In this document: positions 43,228 to 52,217 of the stretch, one piece after another | How the letters are laid out: each line of letters starts with the position of its first letter | Position numbering within the stretch: the first letter of the stretch is position 1 | Notes under the pieces: model-generated | What the model saw: the letters and a program-made list of their open reading frames with translations, nothing else | The model's database searches: none | Told to the model about the DNA's origin: nothing | Program-made: the position numbers and the translations under genes | Source: an uncultured Mediterranea sp. | GTDB taxonomy: Bacteria; Bacteroidota; Bacteroidia; Bacteroidales; Bacteroidaceae | Reading direction: 5' to 3' | Length of the DNA stretch: 55,770 nucleotides | Assembly: GCA_946056155.1 (NCBI GenBank) | Contig: CAMGIP010000002.1 | Location: 1-55,770 of the forward strand

Positions 43228-44769
43228 TTATTCGGCAGCGGCCCATTCGCGGGCGCCCTGTTCCTTCAGCTTGGCTGTATAGGCTTTAGCCTTTGCCATT
43301 ACCTCCTCTTCATCTGCAGGAGCAGCATAGGCGTGACGATAACCCTTCTGGATGTTCCATTCGCCACGGGTAAAGTCGGGGAAAGCTACGGGAGCGCAAC
43401 CGTGGTCCATGGAGATCTCGCCCAGTTCAGCCAGACAGCACCATTCAGCCAGGTCATAGACATCCATATCCAAAGGCAGACCGTTTTGCAGGCAGTAAAC
43501 CAGACGGCTGTCCATGATGAAGTCCATACCACCGTGGCCACCTACCTCTTTGGCCATTTCGCCATATTTCTTCAGAATGGGGTGCTGGAACTTAGCCACC
43601 AATGCTTCACGCTCTGTGTCAGGCATAAAGCCATGAGAGTTGAGGTTGTCAATCTTGGGCTGTACGCCAGAAGCCTCCATCTGCTTGGCATCCAGTGCAT
43701 AGCCCTGTTTGGGATACTTATTGGCAAAACCCTTGGTACCGGTCAGTTGGTAGAGGCGGTTGTAGGGTTGGGGCGTCATGACGTTGTGTTGGATTTCGAT
43801 GACCTTACCATTGACCGTGCGCAGCAGGGTAGTGGTGTGGTCACCGTTGCGGAAGTTATTGCAAGTAGAGTCTGTACGTTCCTCCACCAGCGCCTTACCT
43901 ACCACCGATTTGGTATCCATAGCCACGAGGGTCGTGATGCGGTCACCGCGGTGGATATCCAAAGCCTGAGCCACAGGACCGAGTCCGTGTGTAGCATAGA
44001 CATCGCCACGATGGCGCATGTTGTAATCCAGTCTCCAACCCAGCTTGTCACCCTCACCATTCTTCCAGTAGTGATTCCAGAAGGGTTCCAGGTTGTGGAT
44101 ATAGGCGCCCTGAGCGCGGATCACCTCACCGAATACACCCTGTTGGGCCATGTTCAGTGTGTTCATTTCAAACCAGTCGTAGCAGCAGTTCTCTAAGATC
44201 ATGCAGTGGAGGCGCTTCTGTTCGCTCAGGTTGATGAGCTCCCAGCACTCTTTCAGGTTCATAGCCGAGGGTACTTCGATAGCTACATGCTTACCATTCT
44301 CAAGAGCACACTTGGCAATGGTGAAGTGGTGCAGCCAATCTGCAGCGATATATACCAGGTCGATGTCGTCGCGTTTGCACAGCTCCTCATAGCCCTTTTC
44401 ACCGCTGTAGATGGCAGCCTTAGGCATGGAAGCCTTTTTCAGGATGTTCTGGCAACGTTCAGCCCGTTTCTGCTCATAGTCACACAAGGCCACGACCTGT
44501 GTTCCAGGAATGTAGGTGAAGCGTTCTACGGCACCCGGTCCACGCATACCCAGACCTACAAAGCCCACGCGTACCACCTCCATTTTGGGCAGAGCCAGAC
44601 CCAGTACGCTCTGCTGACCGGCAGGTCTTTCAGGGCATACCACTTCAATAGTTCCCTCGTTCCACTGCCATTGTGTACCGTTTTCGGTGGTCTGCAGTGC
44701 AGAGTTGTTTGTTGTGCAAGCGCCTAAGGCCAGACTTGCACCCAACAGTAAAGTTCCTAATTTGTTCAT
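43228..44769 (-). CDS. GH109-type Gfo/Idh/MocA glycosidase/oxidoreductase lipoprotein
   Basis: 513 residues from ATG 44769 (MNKLGTLLLGASLALGACTTN), with lipobox LGAC; the track extension is non-coding. The Rossmann motif VGFVGLGMRGPGAVERFTY (about 70) binds NAD, and ENGKHVAIEVPSAM and CMILENCCYDWFEM follow in order. YATHGLGPVAQALDIHRGD contains the His characteristic of GH109 alpha-N-acetylgalactosaminidases. The enzyme probably uses an NAD-mediated redox mechanism in the periplasm. Whether it prefers GalNAc or another sugar is open; it lies opposite the kdu operon and beside the PUL scar. Confidence 0.85.
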   Translation of the reverse strand: MNKLGTLLLGASLALGACTTNNSALQTTENGTQWQWNEGTIEVVCPERPAGQQSVLGLALPKMEVVRVGFVGLGMRGPGAVERFTYIPGTQVVALCDYEQKRAERCQNILKKASMPKAAIYSGEKGYEELCKRDDIDLVYIAADWLHHFTIAKCALENGKHVAIEVPSAMNLKECWELINLSEQKRLHCMILENCCYDWFEMNTLNMAQQGVFGEVIRAQGAYIHNLEPFWNHYWKNGEGDKLGWRLDYNMRHRGDVYATHGLGPVAQALDIHRGDRITTLVAMDTKSVVGKALVEERTDSTCNNFRNGDHTTTLLRTVNGKVIEIQHNVMTPQPYNRLYQLTGTKGFANKYPKQGYALDAKQMEASGVQPKIDNLNSHGFMPDTEREALVAKFQHPILKKYGEMAKEVGGHGGMDFIMDSRLVYCLQNGLPLDMDVYDLAEWCCLAELGEISMDHGCAPVAFPDFTRGEWNIQKGYRHAYAAPADEEEVMAKAKAYTAKLKEQGAREWAAAE

Positions 44770-45192
44770 AGTTTTTTGAATAAAGAGTGTATCAATAATT
44801 AAAGTTTGGCTCTTGTTCCCAACTGATTGCATCGGCATCAGTATGCTTCTTCCTATTTTGCTGCAAAGATAGTTTTTTATTCGATAAATCAGCGACCAAA
44901 ATCGTACAAAAGAGGGGAGCAATTGGCTTTCCAGTGGAGATTAACCTCTTTTTATTCTTTTTCAGATCATCTCCATTTTCTCTCTCTTTCTCATTTTCAT
45001 TTATTTCTTGTTCTATTCCTTTATATATTGCGCGAGTATATTTAGGCTTTCAATGCACAGGATAGGTGGTTTTGTTGAGCACTTAGTTCCCTTTTAGGTC
45101 AATGAATGGGAGAAATGCGTTAAATAGAGGGGATTAGACGATATATCCCATGAAAAAAGACGAGTTCTCAGCTACGAGATTGTCTTAATCCT

Positions 45193-45200
45193 TAATTTTG
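45193..45200 (+). promoter_or_regulatory. -7 box of the fused SusC-stub pseudogene
   Basis: TAATTTTG matches TAnnTTTG about 60 bp upstream of the stub ATG. In the 44770-45259 gap I saw nothing else beyond AT-rich sequence. Confidence 0.35.
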
Positions 45201-45259
45201 CCGCAGAATTAGTAAACCAATGTGAAACAAAGAATCTAATTAATGTAAAATCCTTAATT

Positions 45260-45518
45260 ATGCGAAAAACAACAATTTTGATTCGTATGCTTCCGGTGCT
45301 ATCGGTGCTGTTTTGTGGTCTGCCTCAAGACACCCAGGCTGCAGGAAGTGGGGTTGGAAAAGCTGCCGTACAAACTACGTCAGCAGTGAATCAGCAGCAA
45401 TCAAAGGTGCGAGGCTACTGCCGATGACCCCTTCTGGACTGAACCGGCTGAGGATTGGACCACCAAGAAGGCTTGGCAGGGGGAAAATCTACACAAAGAT
45501 TATAAGGTGGAATATTGA
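45260..45518 (+). pseudogene. Deletion scar: SusC-like N-terminus joined to DUF2264-like C-terminus
   Basis: ATG 45260 opens a 55-residue frame with a signal peptide (MRKTTILIRMLPVLSVLFCG...TQA) and AAVQTTSAVNQQQSKVRG, which looks like the export signal and start of the carboxypeptidase-like domain of a SusC receptor. At about 45414 the coding signal moves one frame: ATADDPFWTEPAEDWTTKKAWQGE...KDYKVEY then stop, which resembles the C-terminus of DUF2264-type PUL enzymes. Nothing lies between the two ends. The simplest reading is that one deletion removed all genes from a susC start to the end of a downstream enzyme gene. The family names for both ends are tentative. Confidence 0.65.
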
Positions 45519-45532
45519 TTTCTTTCAGCTGA

Positions 45533-45572
45533 CCGATTGATGAGTTGACACGGGCTTGTCCACTGATTTCAG
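45533..45572. repeat. GTTGACGAGTTGAC-type dispersed repeat
   Basis: GATGAGTTGACACGGGCTTGTCCACTGAT carries the ATGAGTTGAC and TTGTCC-type strings of the other loci, immediately after the PUL scar. Confidence 0.35.
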
Positions 45573-45671
45573 ATGACGCACTTTATAGGGTAGTAATCAA
45601 TCAGGCATAGATACAATCAAGGGCCATTATACCCCTGAACGTAATACAATTTTATAAATAATATCTACAGA

Positions 45672-45708
45672 CGGTGGGCGGTGCAGCAGTTGGCTGCATC
45701 ACCCACCG
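45672..45708. terminator. Hairpin terminator downstream of the PUL scar
   Basis: CGGTGGG (45672-45678) with GGTGCAGCA inside pairs with TGCATCACCCACCG, ending at 45708. It is probably the terminator that once ended the lost PUL transcript. Confidence 0.65.
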
Positions 45709-45766
45709 CTTAGTTTGTAGGAGCAGTTTCTTGCCCCTGCGGGTGTGAAAGTTCGTAGATTTTCTC

Positions 45767-45774
45767 TACCTTTG
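45767..45774 (+). promoter_or_regulatory. -7 box of the SpmAB gene
   Basis: TACCTTTG matches TAnnTTTG, 45 bp before the ATG; no good -33 was found. Confidence 0.4.
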
Positions 45775-45818
45775 CCCGCTGAATTACGATTGATAACCGA
45801 TTAGACGATTCTTAGCAC

Positions 45819-47051
45819 ATGGTTTTGAATTATATTTGGGTGGCTTTTTTTGTTGTGGCCTTCATCGTGGCACTCTGCAAGTGCCTTTTCATGGGCAATA
45901 CCACCATCTTTACCGATTTGGTAAACAGCACTTTCGACTCGTCAAAGACCGCTTTTGAAATTTCATTGGGACTCACGGGCATCCTTTCGCTTTGGTTGGG
46001 TATTATGAAAATCGGAGAAAAGAGCGGCATGATTAATGCCCTCTCACACTGGCTATCGCCCGTATTCTGCAAGCTCTTTCCCGAGATACCCAAGGGCCAT
46101 CCGGCTATGGGGAGCATCTTCATGAACCTCTCGGCCAACATGTTGGGCTTGGACAATGCTGCCACACCGATGGGACTCAAGGCGATGAAAGAGCTGCAGG
46201 AGCTCAACCCCAAGAAGGACACTGCCACCAATCCCATGGTGATGTTCCTCGTGCTCAACACTTCGGGACTGATTCTTATTCCCGTCAGCATCATGATGTA
46301 CCGTTCGCAACTCGGTGCTGCTCAACCTACCGACATCTTCATCCCTACGCTGATTACCACGGCTATCTCTACCGTGGTGGGGGTGATAGCGGTGAGTGTG
46401 GCGCAACGCATCAATCTGCTTAATCGTCCTATTCTGCTGCTTATCGGTTGCATCAGTCTCTTTTTTGCTACACTCATCTGGCTGTTGGGTAGTATGAGTC
46501 GCGACGAATTGGGTGTCTATTCCACCCTGATAGCCAATATCCTGCTCTTCTCCATTATCCTGCTCTTTATCCTGTGGGGCGTTTGGAAGCGCATCAATGT
46601 CTATGATGCCTTTATCGAAGGGGCCAAAGAGGGTTTCACCACGGCTGTGCGCATCATCCCCTATTTGGTGGCTTTCTTGGTAGGCATAGCCGTGTTTCGC
46701 ACTTCGGGTGCCATGGATCTCTTAGTCAACGGCATCGGTTGGGTAGTGGGTCTCTTTGGGGTAGATACCAGCTTTGTGGGTGCTCTGCCTACTGCTTTGA
46801 TGAAGTCACTCAGCGGCAGTGGGGCCAACGGACTGATGATTGACACCATGAAACAGTATGGGGCCGACTCGTTTGTAGGACGGATGAGCTGTGTAGCCCG
46901 TGGGGCCTCAGACACCACCTTTTATATATTGGCCGTCTATTTCGGTAGTGTAGGCATAACAAAAACCCGCAATGCCGTAACATGCGGGTTGATTGCAGAT
47001 TTGGCTGGCATCATTGCCGCCATCGTGGTCAGTTACCTCTTCTTTTTCTAA
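45819..47051 (+). CDS. SpmA-SpmB fusion (nucleoside-recognition domain membrane protein)
   Basis: 410 residues. The N-terminal half resembles SpmA (gate domain, with LSANMLGLDNAATPMGLKAMKELQELNP). The C-terminal half resembles SpmB (PTALMKSLSGSGANGLMID, then ADSFVGRMSCVARGASDTTFYILAVYFG). Many membrane helices. In Bacillus the two separate proteins help spore-core dehydration. Bacteroidetes do not sporulate but often keep the fused form, probably as a transporter-like protein of unknown substrate. The gene has its own promoter and stands alone. Confidence 0.88.
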   Translation: MVLNYIWVAFFVVAFIVALCKCLFMGNTTIFTDLVNSTFDSSKTAFEISLGLTGILSLWLGIMKIGEKSGMINALSHWLSPVFCKLFPEIPKGHPAMGSIFMNLSANMLGLDNAATPMGLKAMKELQELNPKKDTATNPMVMFLVLNTSGLILIPVSIMMYRSQLGAAQPTDIFIPTLITTAISTVVGVIAVSVAQRINLLNRPILLLIGCISLFFATLIWLLGSMSRDELGVYSTLIANILLFSIILLFILWGVWKRINVYDAFIEGAKEGFTTAVRIIPYLVAFLVGIAVFRTSGAMDLLVNGIGWVVGLFGVDTSFVGALPTALMKSLSGSGANGLMIDTMKQYGADSFVGRMSCVARGASDTTFYILAVYFGSVGITKTRNAVTCGLIADLAGIIAAIVVSYLFFF

Positions 47052-47096
47052 GGGTGCTCAGGTTAGGGAGAGTCAACCCGACAACTGATCAGCAAC

Positions 47097-47516
47097 TCAG
47101 AAGCGAATCATCTCCAAAGCCTGGTTCTCTGCCGCCTCCATGATTTCCCGTTCACCCGGTCCCTTGTCGTTGATACCGCAAAGGTGGAGGATACCATGTA
47201 TGATGACGCGATGTAGTTCGCGCGGGTAGTCACCCTCAGCAAACTGATCAGCATTGGTACGCACGGTGTCCAAGCTGATGAAGAGGTCGCCACTGATGCG
47301 CTTGCCCTCGGTATAGTCAAAGGTGATGATGTCGGTATAGTAGTCATGTTGCAGATACTCACGGTTCACCTCTAAGATTTTGTCGTCGTTGCAGAAAATG
47401 TAGGCCACTTCGCCTACGCGCTTCCCGTACGAAGCAGCCACCTGTTTGATCCATTCGCTCACTTCGCGCCGTTTGATTTGGGGCATCTCTACCCCCTCTG
47501 TCTGATAGGTAATCAT
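47097..47516 (-). CDS. ybeY: Endoribonuclease YbeY (16S rRNA 3'-end maturation)
   Basis: 139 residues. EVNREYLQHDYYTDIITFDYTEG is the conserved substrate-site segment, followed by GDLFISLDTV. The metal site is RVIIHGILHLCGINDKGPGE; the first two His ligands are present, and the third ligand, usually His (GYDH), is replaced by an Asp in this family branch. It processes 16S rRNA and takes part in ribosome quality control. It is transcribed on the minus strand downstream of the PfkB-like kinase, separated by a repeat-bearing gap. Confidence 0.92.
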   Translation of the reverse strand: MITYQTEGVEMPQIKRREVSEWIKQVAASYGKRVGEVAYIFCNDDKILEVNREYLQHDYYTDIITFDYTEGKRISGDLFISLDTVRTNADQFAEGDYPRELHRVIIHGILHLCGINDKGPGEREIMEAAENQALEMIRF

Positions 47517-47540
47517 CGAATTATTCTATGGTTAGGGTTA

Positions 47541-47636
47541 TTAGTTGACGAGTTGACCAGTTGCTCTTTCAGCTGACGGGTAAACAATCACTTGTCAACT
47601 CATGAATTTATCAACTCAATAACATGTTAACTAATT
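47541..47636. repeat. GTTGACGAGTTGAC-type dispersed repeat, longest copy
   Basis: TTAGTTGACGAGTTGACCAG, then CTTGTCAACTCATGAA, TATCAACTCAATAACATG and GTTAACTAATTAG: at least five related strings in about 95 bp, in both orientations, able to pair with each other. Confidence 0.55.
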
Positions 47637-47675
47637 AGCTCTAAGCAGGTTTATAACATGCGCCACTTAAGCCTC

Positions 47676-48641
47676 TTAATTGTTTTCGGCAACTCTTGCA
47701 GCTTCGGCCTCTTTGAGCTCTTTATTCAGTTGCTGGGCCAGCTCAAGACCGATGTAGTTGTTGACGCTCTGGCAGGCATTGGTCGCAAACCGGATGCCAC
47801 AGGCGATAATCTGGTCCCACTCCTCTTCACTCAAGGTGGCGATGTCATCGTAGCGGACGTTGTACTTCAGCAGCCCAAAGACAATGCCTGCGTTGAAGTT
47901 GTCGCCTGCACCGATGGTGCTCACCGGCTCTATCTGCGGAATGGTATAGCGTTTCTTCACCGTGGAGGTATGGAGTGTAACCTCTCCTCCTCCAGCCGTG
48001 CAGATGAAGTTGGGGCAGTAGAACTTGACCTTGTCGCGGTAAATCTTGTCGGCATCATCCGAACCGTACAAGTAGAAGAAATCTTCCCGCGACCCGCGGA
48101 CAATCTGTGCATACTCGAAATTCTCGATGATGGTTGATCCCAGTCTGATGGCCTCCTCCTTGTGCGATGCGCGGAAGTTGGGGTCGTAGTAGATGATGGC
48201 CCGTGCTTCGCGTGCCCGGTCGAGCAGCTCCGTGATCTTGTCGCGCAAGACTGGATTCAAGGCATAATAGGAGCCAATCATCACGATATCATCTGCCTCA
48301 ATCTTGGGATAGCTGATATCCAGCCGCTCCTTAGGGTAGTTCTTGTAGAAGATATACTCCGCATCGCTTTGGTCGTTGAGGAAGGCCAAGGATACGGGTG
48401 ATTTCCCATCGGGGAAGACATTGACGTGGTCGGTAGAGATACCATTGTCGCGCATGAACTGCAGGATAAGGCGTCCAACATGGTCGTTGCCTGTCTCGCT
48501 GATGAAGTGGATCGGTACTCCGGCCCGTCCCAGCGACACGATGCCATTGAATACTGAGCCTCCCGGTGTGGCTGCCGTCGGCTGGTCATTTCGGAAGATG
48601 ATATCGAGGATGGTCTCGCCTATGCCAATAACTTTTCGCAT
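47676..48641 (-). CDS. PfkB-family carbohydrate kinase (fructokinase-like)
   Basis: About 321 residues from ATG 48641 (MRKVIGIGETILDIIF); the track start adds 17 unneeded residues. Ribokinase-fold motifs: GGSVFNGIVSLGRAG (sugar site, about 26-42), and IGAGDNFNAGIVFGLL (the GAGD catalytic Asp and anion hole, about 255). The length and GxGETxxDxxF start suit fructokinase-like members of the family, but the substrate cannot be read off. No sugar operon is attached; ybeY lies downstream on the same strand, and the M16 protease gene diverges 97 bp upstream. Confidence 0.88.
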   Translation of the reverse strand: MRKVIGIGETILDIIFRNDQPTAATPGGSVFNGIVSLGRAGVPIHFISETGNDHVGRLILQFMRDNGISTDHVNVFPDGKSPVSLAFLNDQSDAEYIFYKNYPKERLDISYPKIEADDIVMIGSYYALNPVLRDKITELLDRAREARAIIYYDPNFRASHKEEAIRLGSTIIENFEYAQIVRGSREDFFYLYGSDDADKIYRDKVKFYCPNFICTAGGGEVTLHTSTVKKRYTIPQIEPVSTIGAGDNFNAGIVFGLLKYNVRYDDIATLSEEEWDQIIACGIRFATNACQSVNNYIGLELAQQLNKELKEAEAARVAENN

Positions 48642-48704
48642 AATACTTTGTTTTTGTGGCTGCAAATATCTGTAATTTTTCACAAACGACAATAAGAAAT
48701 ATTG

Positions 48705-48712
48705 TAATTTTG
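48705..48712 (+). promoter_or_regulatory. -7 box of the M16 protease gene
   Basis: TAATTTTG matches TAnnTTTG, 27 bp before the ATG, in the divergent region with the kinase gene. Confidence 0.45.
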
Positions 48713-48738
48713 CAGGCTGAATGTAAACTTATTGAACA

Positions 48739-49983
48739 ATGACCCCCAACGATCTGCTATTTCATACTTACCATAGCCATACGCTCTCCAACGGACTTCG
48801 GATCATCCATCTCCCCTCGCTCTCTCCGGTAACCTATTGCGGATTTGCCGTGGATGCCGGCACACGCGACGAGCTGGAGCAGGAGCAGGGCATGGCTCAC
48901 TTTGTAGAGCACACCCTCTTTAAAGGTACAGCCAAACGGAAGGCCTGGCATATCCTCAATCGCATGGAGAATGTGGGCGGAGACCTCAATGCCTACACCA
49001 ATAAGGAGGAGACGGTCATCTATGCAGCCTTCCTCAATGAACATCTCTCCCGTGCGGCCGAACTGCTGAGCGACATTGTCTTCCACTCCCAGTTTCCTGA
49101 GCATGAACTGCAGAAAGAGTCGGAGGTGGTGATTGACGAAATCCAGAGTTACGAGGATTCGCCAGCGGAACTGATCTTCGATGATTTCGAGAACCTGATT
49201 TTCAGCGGTCACCCGTTGGGACACAACATCCTCGGTACGCCGGAACAGTTGAAACTGTTCACCTCACAGGATGTCAAGGCTTTTGTTTCCCGCTTCTACC
49301 ACCCAGGCAACATGGTCTTCTTTGTACTCGGCAACTATTCCTTCACCCGTATCGTCAGGCTGATGGAGCGGTTGGTTGGCAGTGAGCCGATGGTGGAGGT
49401 AGAGCGTGGGCGTCAGGCTCCTCCAGCCTACGTGCCCCGCATCCAACAGATAGCCAAGGAGACACACCAGAACCACGTGATGATTGGTGCCCGTGCCTAC
49501 GATGCCCACAACGGCAAGCGCACAGCCCTCTACCTGCTCAACAACATGCTCGGGGGGCCGGGCATGAACAGCCGTCTCAACCTGGCCCTGCGCGAACGGC
49601 GTGGACTGGTCTATAACGTGGAGGCCAACCTCACCTCCTACACCGACACCGGAACCTTCTGCATCTACTTCGGTTGTGATGCCGATGACCGGGAGCTCTG
49701 TATGGATCTGGTGCACCGGGAACTGAAGCAGCTGCGGGAGCAGAAATTGTCGCCTGCCCGGTTGGCCGCTGCCAAGAAGCAGCTCATCGGACAGATTGGT
49801 GTGGCGAGCGACAACAATGAGAATATCGCCCTCGGCATGGCCAAGATGTTTCTCCACTATAACCGTTTTGAATTGCCTCAAGCTGTCTGCCGGCGTGTGG
49901 ATGCCCTTACCGCAGAGCAACTCCTAGATGTGGCTGGAGAGATGTTTGCCCCAGGCTATCTCTCGACGCTAATCTACGGATAG
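48739..49983 (+). CDS. M16-family zinc metalloprotease (pitrilysin/insulinase type)
   Basis: 414 residues. The inverse zinc motif HFVEHTLFKGT (HxxEH, about 54-58) lies after GTRDELEQEQGMA, followed by the KEETVIYAAFLNEHL helix and the downstream E (VVIDEIQSYEDSP). The second half has the paired non-catalytic domain with LRERRGLVYNVEANLTSYTDTGTFCIYFG. Single-chain 400-residue members act in the cytoplasm or periplasm on peptides; no signal peptide is visible. The gene has its own promoter. Confidence 0.92.
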   Translation: MTPNDLLFHTYHSHTLSNGLRIIHLPSLSPVTYCGFAVDAGTRDELEQEQGMAHFVEHTLFKGTAKRKAWHILNRMENVGGDLNAYTNKEETVIYAAFLNEHLSRAAELLSDIVFHSQFPEHELQKESEVVIDEIQSYEDSPAELIFDDFENLIFSGHPLGHNILGTPEQLKLFTSQDVKAFVSRFYHPGNMVFFVLGNYSFTRIVRLMERLVGSEPMVEVERGRQAPPAYVPRIQQIAKETHQNHVMIGARAYDAHNGKRTALYLLNNMLGGPGMNSRLNLALRERRGLVYNVEANLTSYTDTGTFCIYFGCDADDRELCMDLVHRELKQLREQKLSPARLAAAKKQLIGQIGVASDNNENIALGMAKMFLHYNRFELPQAVCRRVDALTAEQLLDVAGEMFAPGYLSTLIYG

Positions 49984-50173
49984 TCTTTCCCTCTCCAAGG
50001 AGCGAATCAGGATGCATCCTCTGTATCGGTTCAAGCTCTTCCAAAGCAAATCTTGGGATATCGACTTTCAAACGTTGTCAGCGTGTAAAAACTCCTCTCC
50101 CGAGTAGGCTCCTTTAACCCGCTCTTTTTTTCAGAAAACATCCCGATTTATAGTTCATGTGCGGGAAAAGTGC

Positions 50174-50181
50174 TATTTTTG
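50174..50181 (+). promoter_or_regulatory. -7 box directly before the Big_5 lipoprotein start
   Basis: TATTTTTG (50174-50181) ends only 4 bp before the ATG at 50186, so transcription would start at or just after the ATG. Either the mRNA is nearly leaderless or the true promoter lies upstream. Nothing else notable is seen in 49984-50173. Confidence 0.35.
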
Positions 50182-50185
50182 CGGC

Positions 50186-52168
50186 ATGAGACAGAACAGA
50201 TTACATATAGATGACAAACAGCTCAGGTTGCTCCGTCGGTTGGCAGGAGTGGCCTTGACCCTTATTATACTCTACTCCTGTGCCAGCGTGGGACGCATCG
50301 AGGGCGGACCGTATGACGAGACACCGCCTGTATTCCTCAAAGGCACACCAGCACCGGGGGCACTTCATGCTACCAAGAAGAAGATTGTGCTGGAGTTTGA
50401 CGAATATATTAAGTTGGATAAACCGTCGGAAAAGGTGGTCATTTCCCCGCCCCAGATACAGCAGCCCGAAATCAAGGGTAGCGGGAAGAAGGTGGTCATC
50501 ACGCTCCAGGACACCCTGAAGGCCAACAGTACCTACACCATTGATTTTGGAGATGCCATCCAGGACAACAATGAGGGCAATCCGTTGGAGAACTTCTTCT
50601 ACACCTTCTCCACCGGCAATCGCTTGGACACCATGGCTGTGGCCGGGACGGTGCTCAATGCCATGAACCTGGAACCGATGAAGGGTATGCTAGTAGGTCT
50701 GCACAGCAATCTGGCCGACTCAGCCTTTACCACCACCCCCTTCGACAGAGTGGGACGTACCGACAGCCGCGGTCACTTCTCCATCCGTGGCGTGGCTCCC
50801 GGCAGCTACCACATCTATGCCTTGCAGGATGCTGATCAGAACGTTTTCTTCTCCCAGCCTTCCGAGGTAATTGCCTTCAACGACTCGCTGATAATCCCCT
50901 CTATGGAGGAGCGTGAACGGATGGATACCACCTGGATAGATTCGCTCACGGTAGATACCATCGTGCGTCGTCGTTACACCTACTTCCTGCCAGACAACAT
51001 TTTGTTGCGCTGTTTCAAGGAGATTCCTCCCTATAATCGTCGTTTCTTCAAGGGTGAGCGTCCCACGCAGAAGAGTTTCTCGCTCTACTTCAGCGCACCC
51101 ACCGATACACTTCCTGCCTTAGAGGGACTCAACTTCGATGCGAAGGATGCCTTTCTCATTGAGACACCTACCGGGCGGAGAGACACACTGACCTACTGGA
51201 TTCGCGACTCGTTGATTTACAAGATGGATACCTTGCAGGTGCGCCTTACCTATTATTATACCGACACGCTGCAGGAGCTTTCGCTCCGTTCCGACACCTT
51301 GAAACTGCTCTTCAAACAGCGGGTCAAGAGCGAGAAGGAGCTGGCTAAGGAGCGGAAGGAGAAGGAAAAAGAGCGCGAACGGCGCAAGAAGAAAGGGGAA
51401 GCTGATGTGGAGGAGATTCAGTTCCTCCCCATGGAGGTCTATGCCCCCTCCTCATTGGACATATTTGACTACTTGACCCTCTCTTTCCAGGAACCGGTGG
51501 CGCGTATCGACACGGCGGCCATACATATCCGACAGAAGGTTGATACCCTCTGGAACGATATTCCCTTTGACCTGGAAAGGGATTCTTTGGAACTGAAGCA
51601 GTACAACCTCTATGCCGACTGGGAGGCAGGAGAAAGCTATAGTATAGAGATAGACAGTACGGCCATTCACGGACTCTATGGGCTCTTTACCAACAAGGTG
51701 AAGCGGGAGTTCAAGGCTAAGCAGGTGGAGGAGTATGGACAGATTTTCTTCAACGTCAACGGGGCCGACTCCATCGCCTTCGTGGAACTGCTTGATGCTT
51801 CGGACAAGGTGGTGCGTACCGTACCGGTAACAGAAGGACGGGCCGACTTCTACTATCTTTCGCCAGGCAAGTATGGTGCACGTCTGATCAACGACACCAA
51901 CGGCAACGGGGTGTGGGACACGGGAAAGTACAGCGAGCACCTGCAGCCCGAAAAGGTGTGTTACTATCCACAGGTGCTGGAGCTGAAGGCCAACTTTGAC
52001 CTTACACAGGACTGGAATGTCAACCTCAATGCTCCCGATAAGCAGAAACCGGATGAGATGAAAAAGCAGAAACCGGATGATGAGAAGAAGAAAAAGGAGC
52101 GTGAACAGCGCAACCGTAATCGCAACGGATCCTCATCGGGGAACAGCGGACGGGGCTATAGCTATTGA
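50186..52168 (+). CDS. Big_5 Ig-like domain lipoprotein
   Basis: About 660 residues from ATG 50186 (MRQNRLHIDDKQLRLLRR). Lipobox LIILYSCAS. The Ig-like (Big_5) domain (about 35-145) has GGPYDETPPVFLKGTPAPGA, VLEFDEYIKLD, and NSTYTIDFGDAIQDNNEGNPL. A beta-sandwich region and SHFSIRGVAPGSYHIYALQD-like carboxypeptidase module follow. Near residue 400 there is a charged KE/R-rich helix (EKELAKERKEKEKERERRKKKG), and the C-terminus ends in low-complexity K/E/N/R/S/G tracts. It is a surface or periplasmic protein of unknown role, common in Bacteroidetes. The start is uncertain because the -7 box lies next to the ATG. Confidence 0.78.
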   Translation: MRQNRLHIDDKQLRLLRRLAGVALTLIILYSCASVGRIEGGPYDETPPVFLKGTPAPGALHATKKKIVLEFDEYIKLDKPSEKVVISPPQIQQPEIKGSGKKVVITLQDTLKANSTYTIDFGDAIQDNNEGNPLENFFYTFSTGNRLDTMAVAGTVLNAMNLEPMKGMLVGLHSNLADSAFTTTPFDRVGRTDSRGHFSIRGVAPGSYHIYALQDADQNVFFSQPSEVIAFNDSLIIPSMEERERMDTTWIDSLTVDTIVRRRYTYFLPDNILLRCFKEIPPYNRRFFKGERPTQKSFSLYFSAPTDTLPALEGLNFDAKDAFLIETPTGRRDTLTYWIRDSLIYKMDTLQVRLTYYYTDTLQELSLRSDTLKLLFKQRVKSEKELAKERKEKEKERERRKKKGEADVEEIQFLPMEVYAPSSLDIFDYLTLSFQEPVARIDTAAIHIRQKVDTLWNDIPFDLERDSLELKQYNLYADWEAGESYSIEIDSTAIHGLYGLFTNKVKREFKAKQVEEYGQIFFNVNGADSIAFVELLDASDKVVRTVPVTEGRADFYYLSPGKYGARLINDTNGNGVWDTGKYSEHLQPEKVCYYPQVLELKANFDLTQDWNVNLNAPDKQKPDEMKKQKPDDEKKKKEREQRNRNRNGSSSGNSGRGYSY

Positions 52169-52217
52169 CCCGGCATCGTTAGAGAAAGATGTAAAACATA
52201 ACTAACGTAGCAGAGAT

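Noticed and set aside
43333-44196. 287-residue plus-strand ORF opposite the GH109-like gene
   Set aside because: The minus-strand gene has clear Rossmann and GH109 motifs throughout this interval; the plus frame has none.
44770-45259. Possible unannotated gene in the long gap before the PUL scar
   Set aside because: The 72-residue frame at 44827 is rich in Phe/Ser/Leu from AT-rich DNA, with no start signal or motif.
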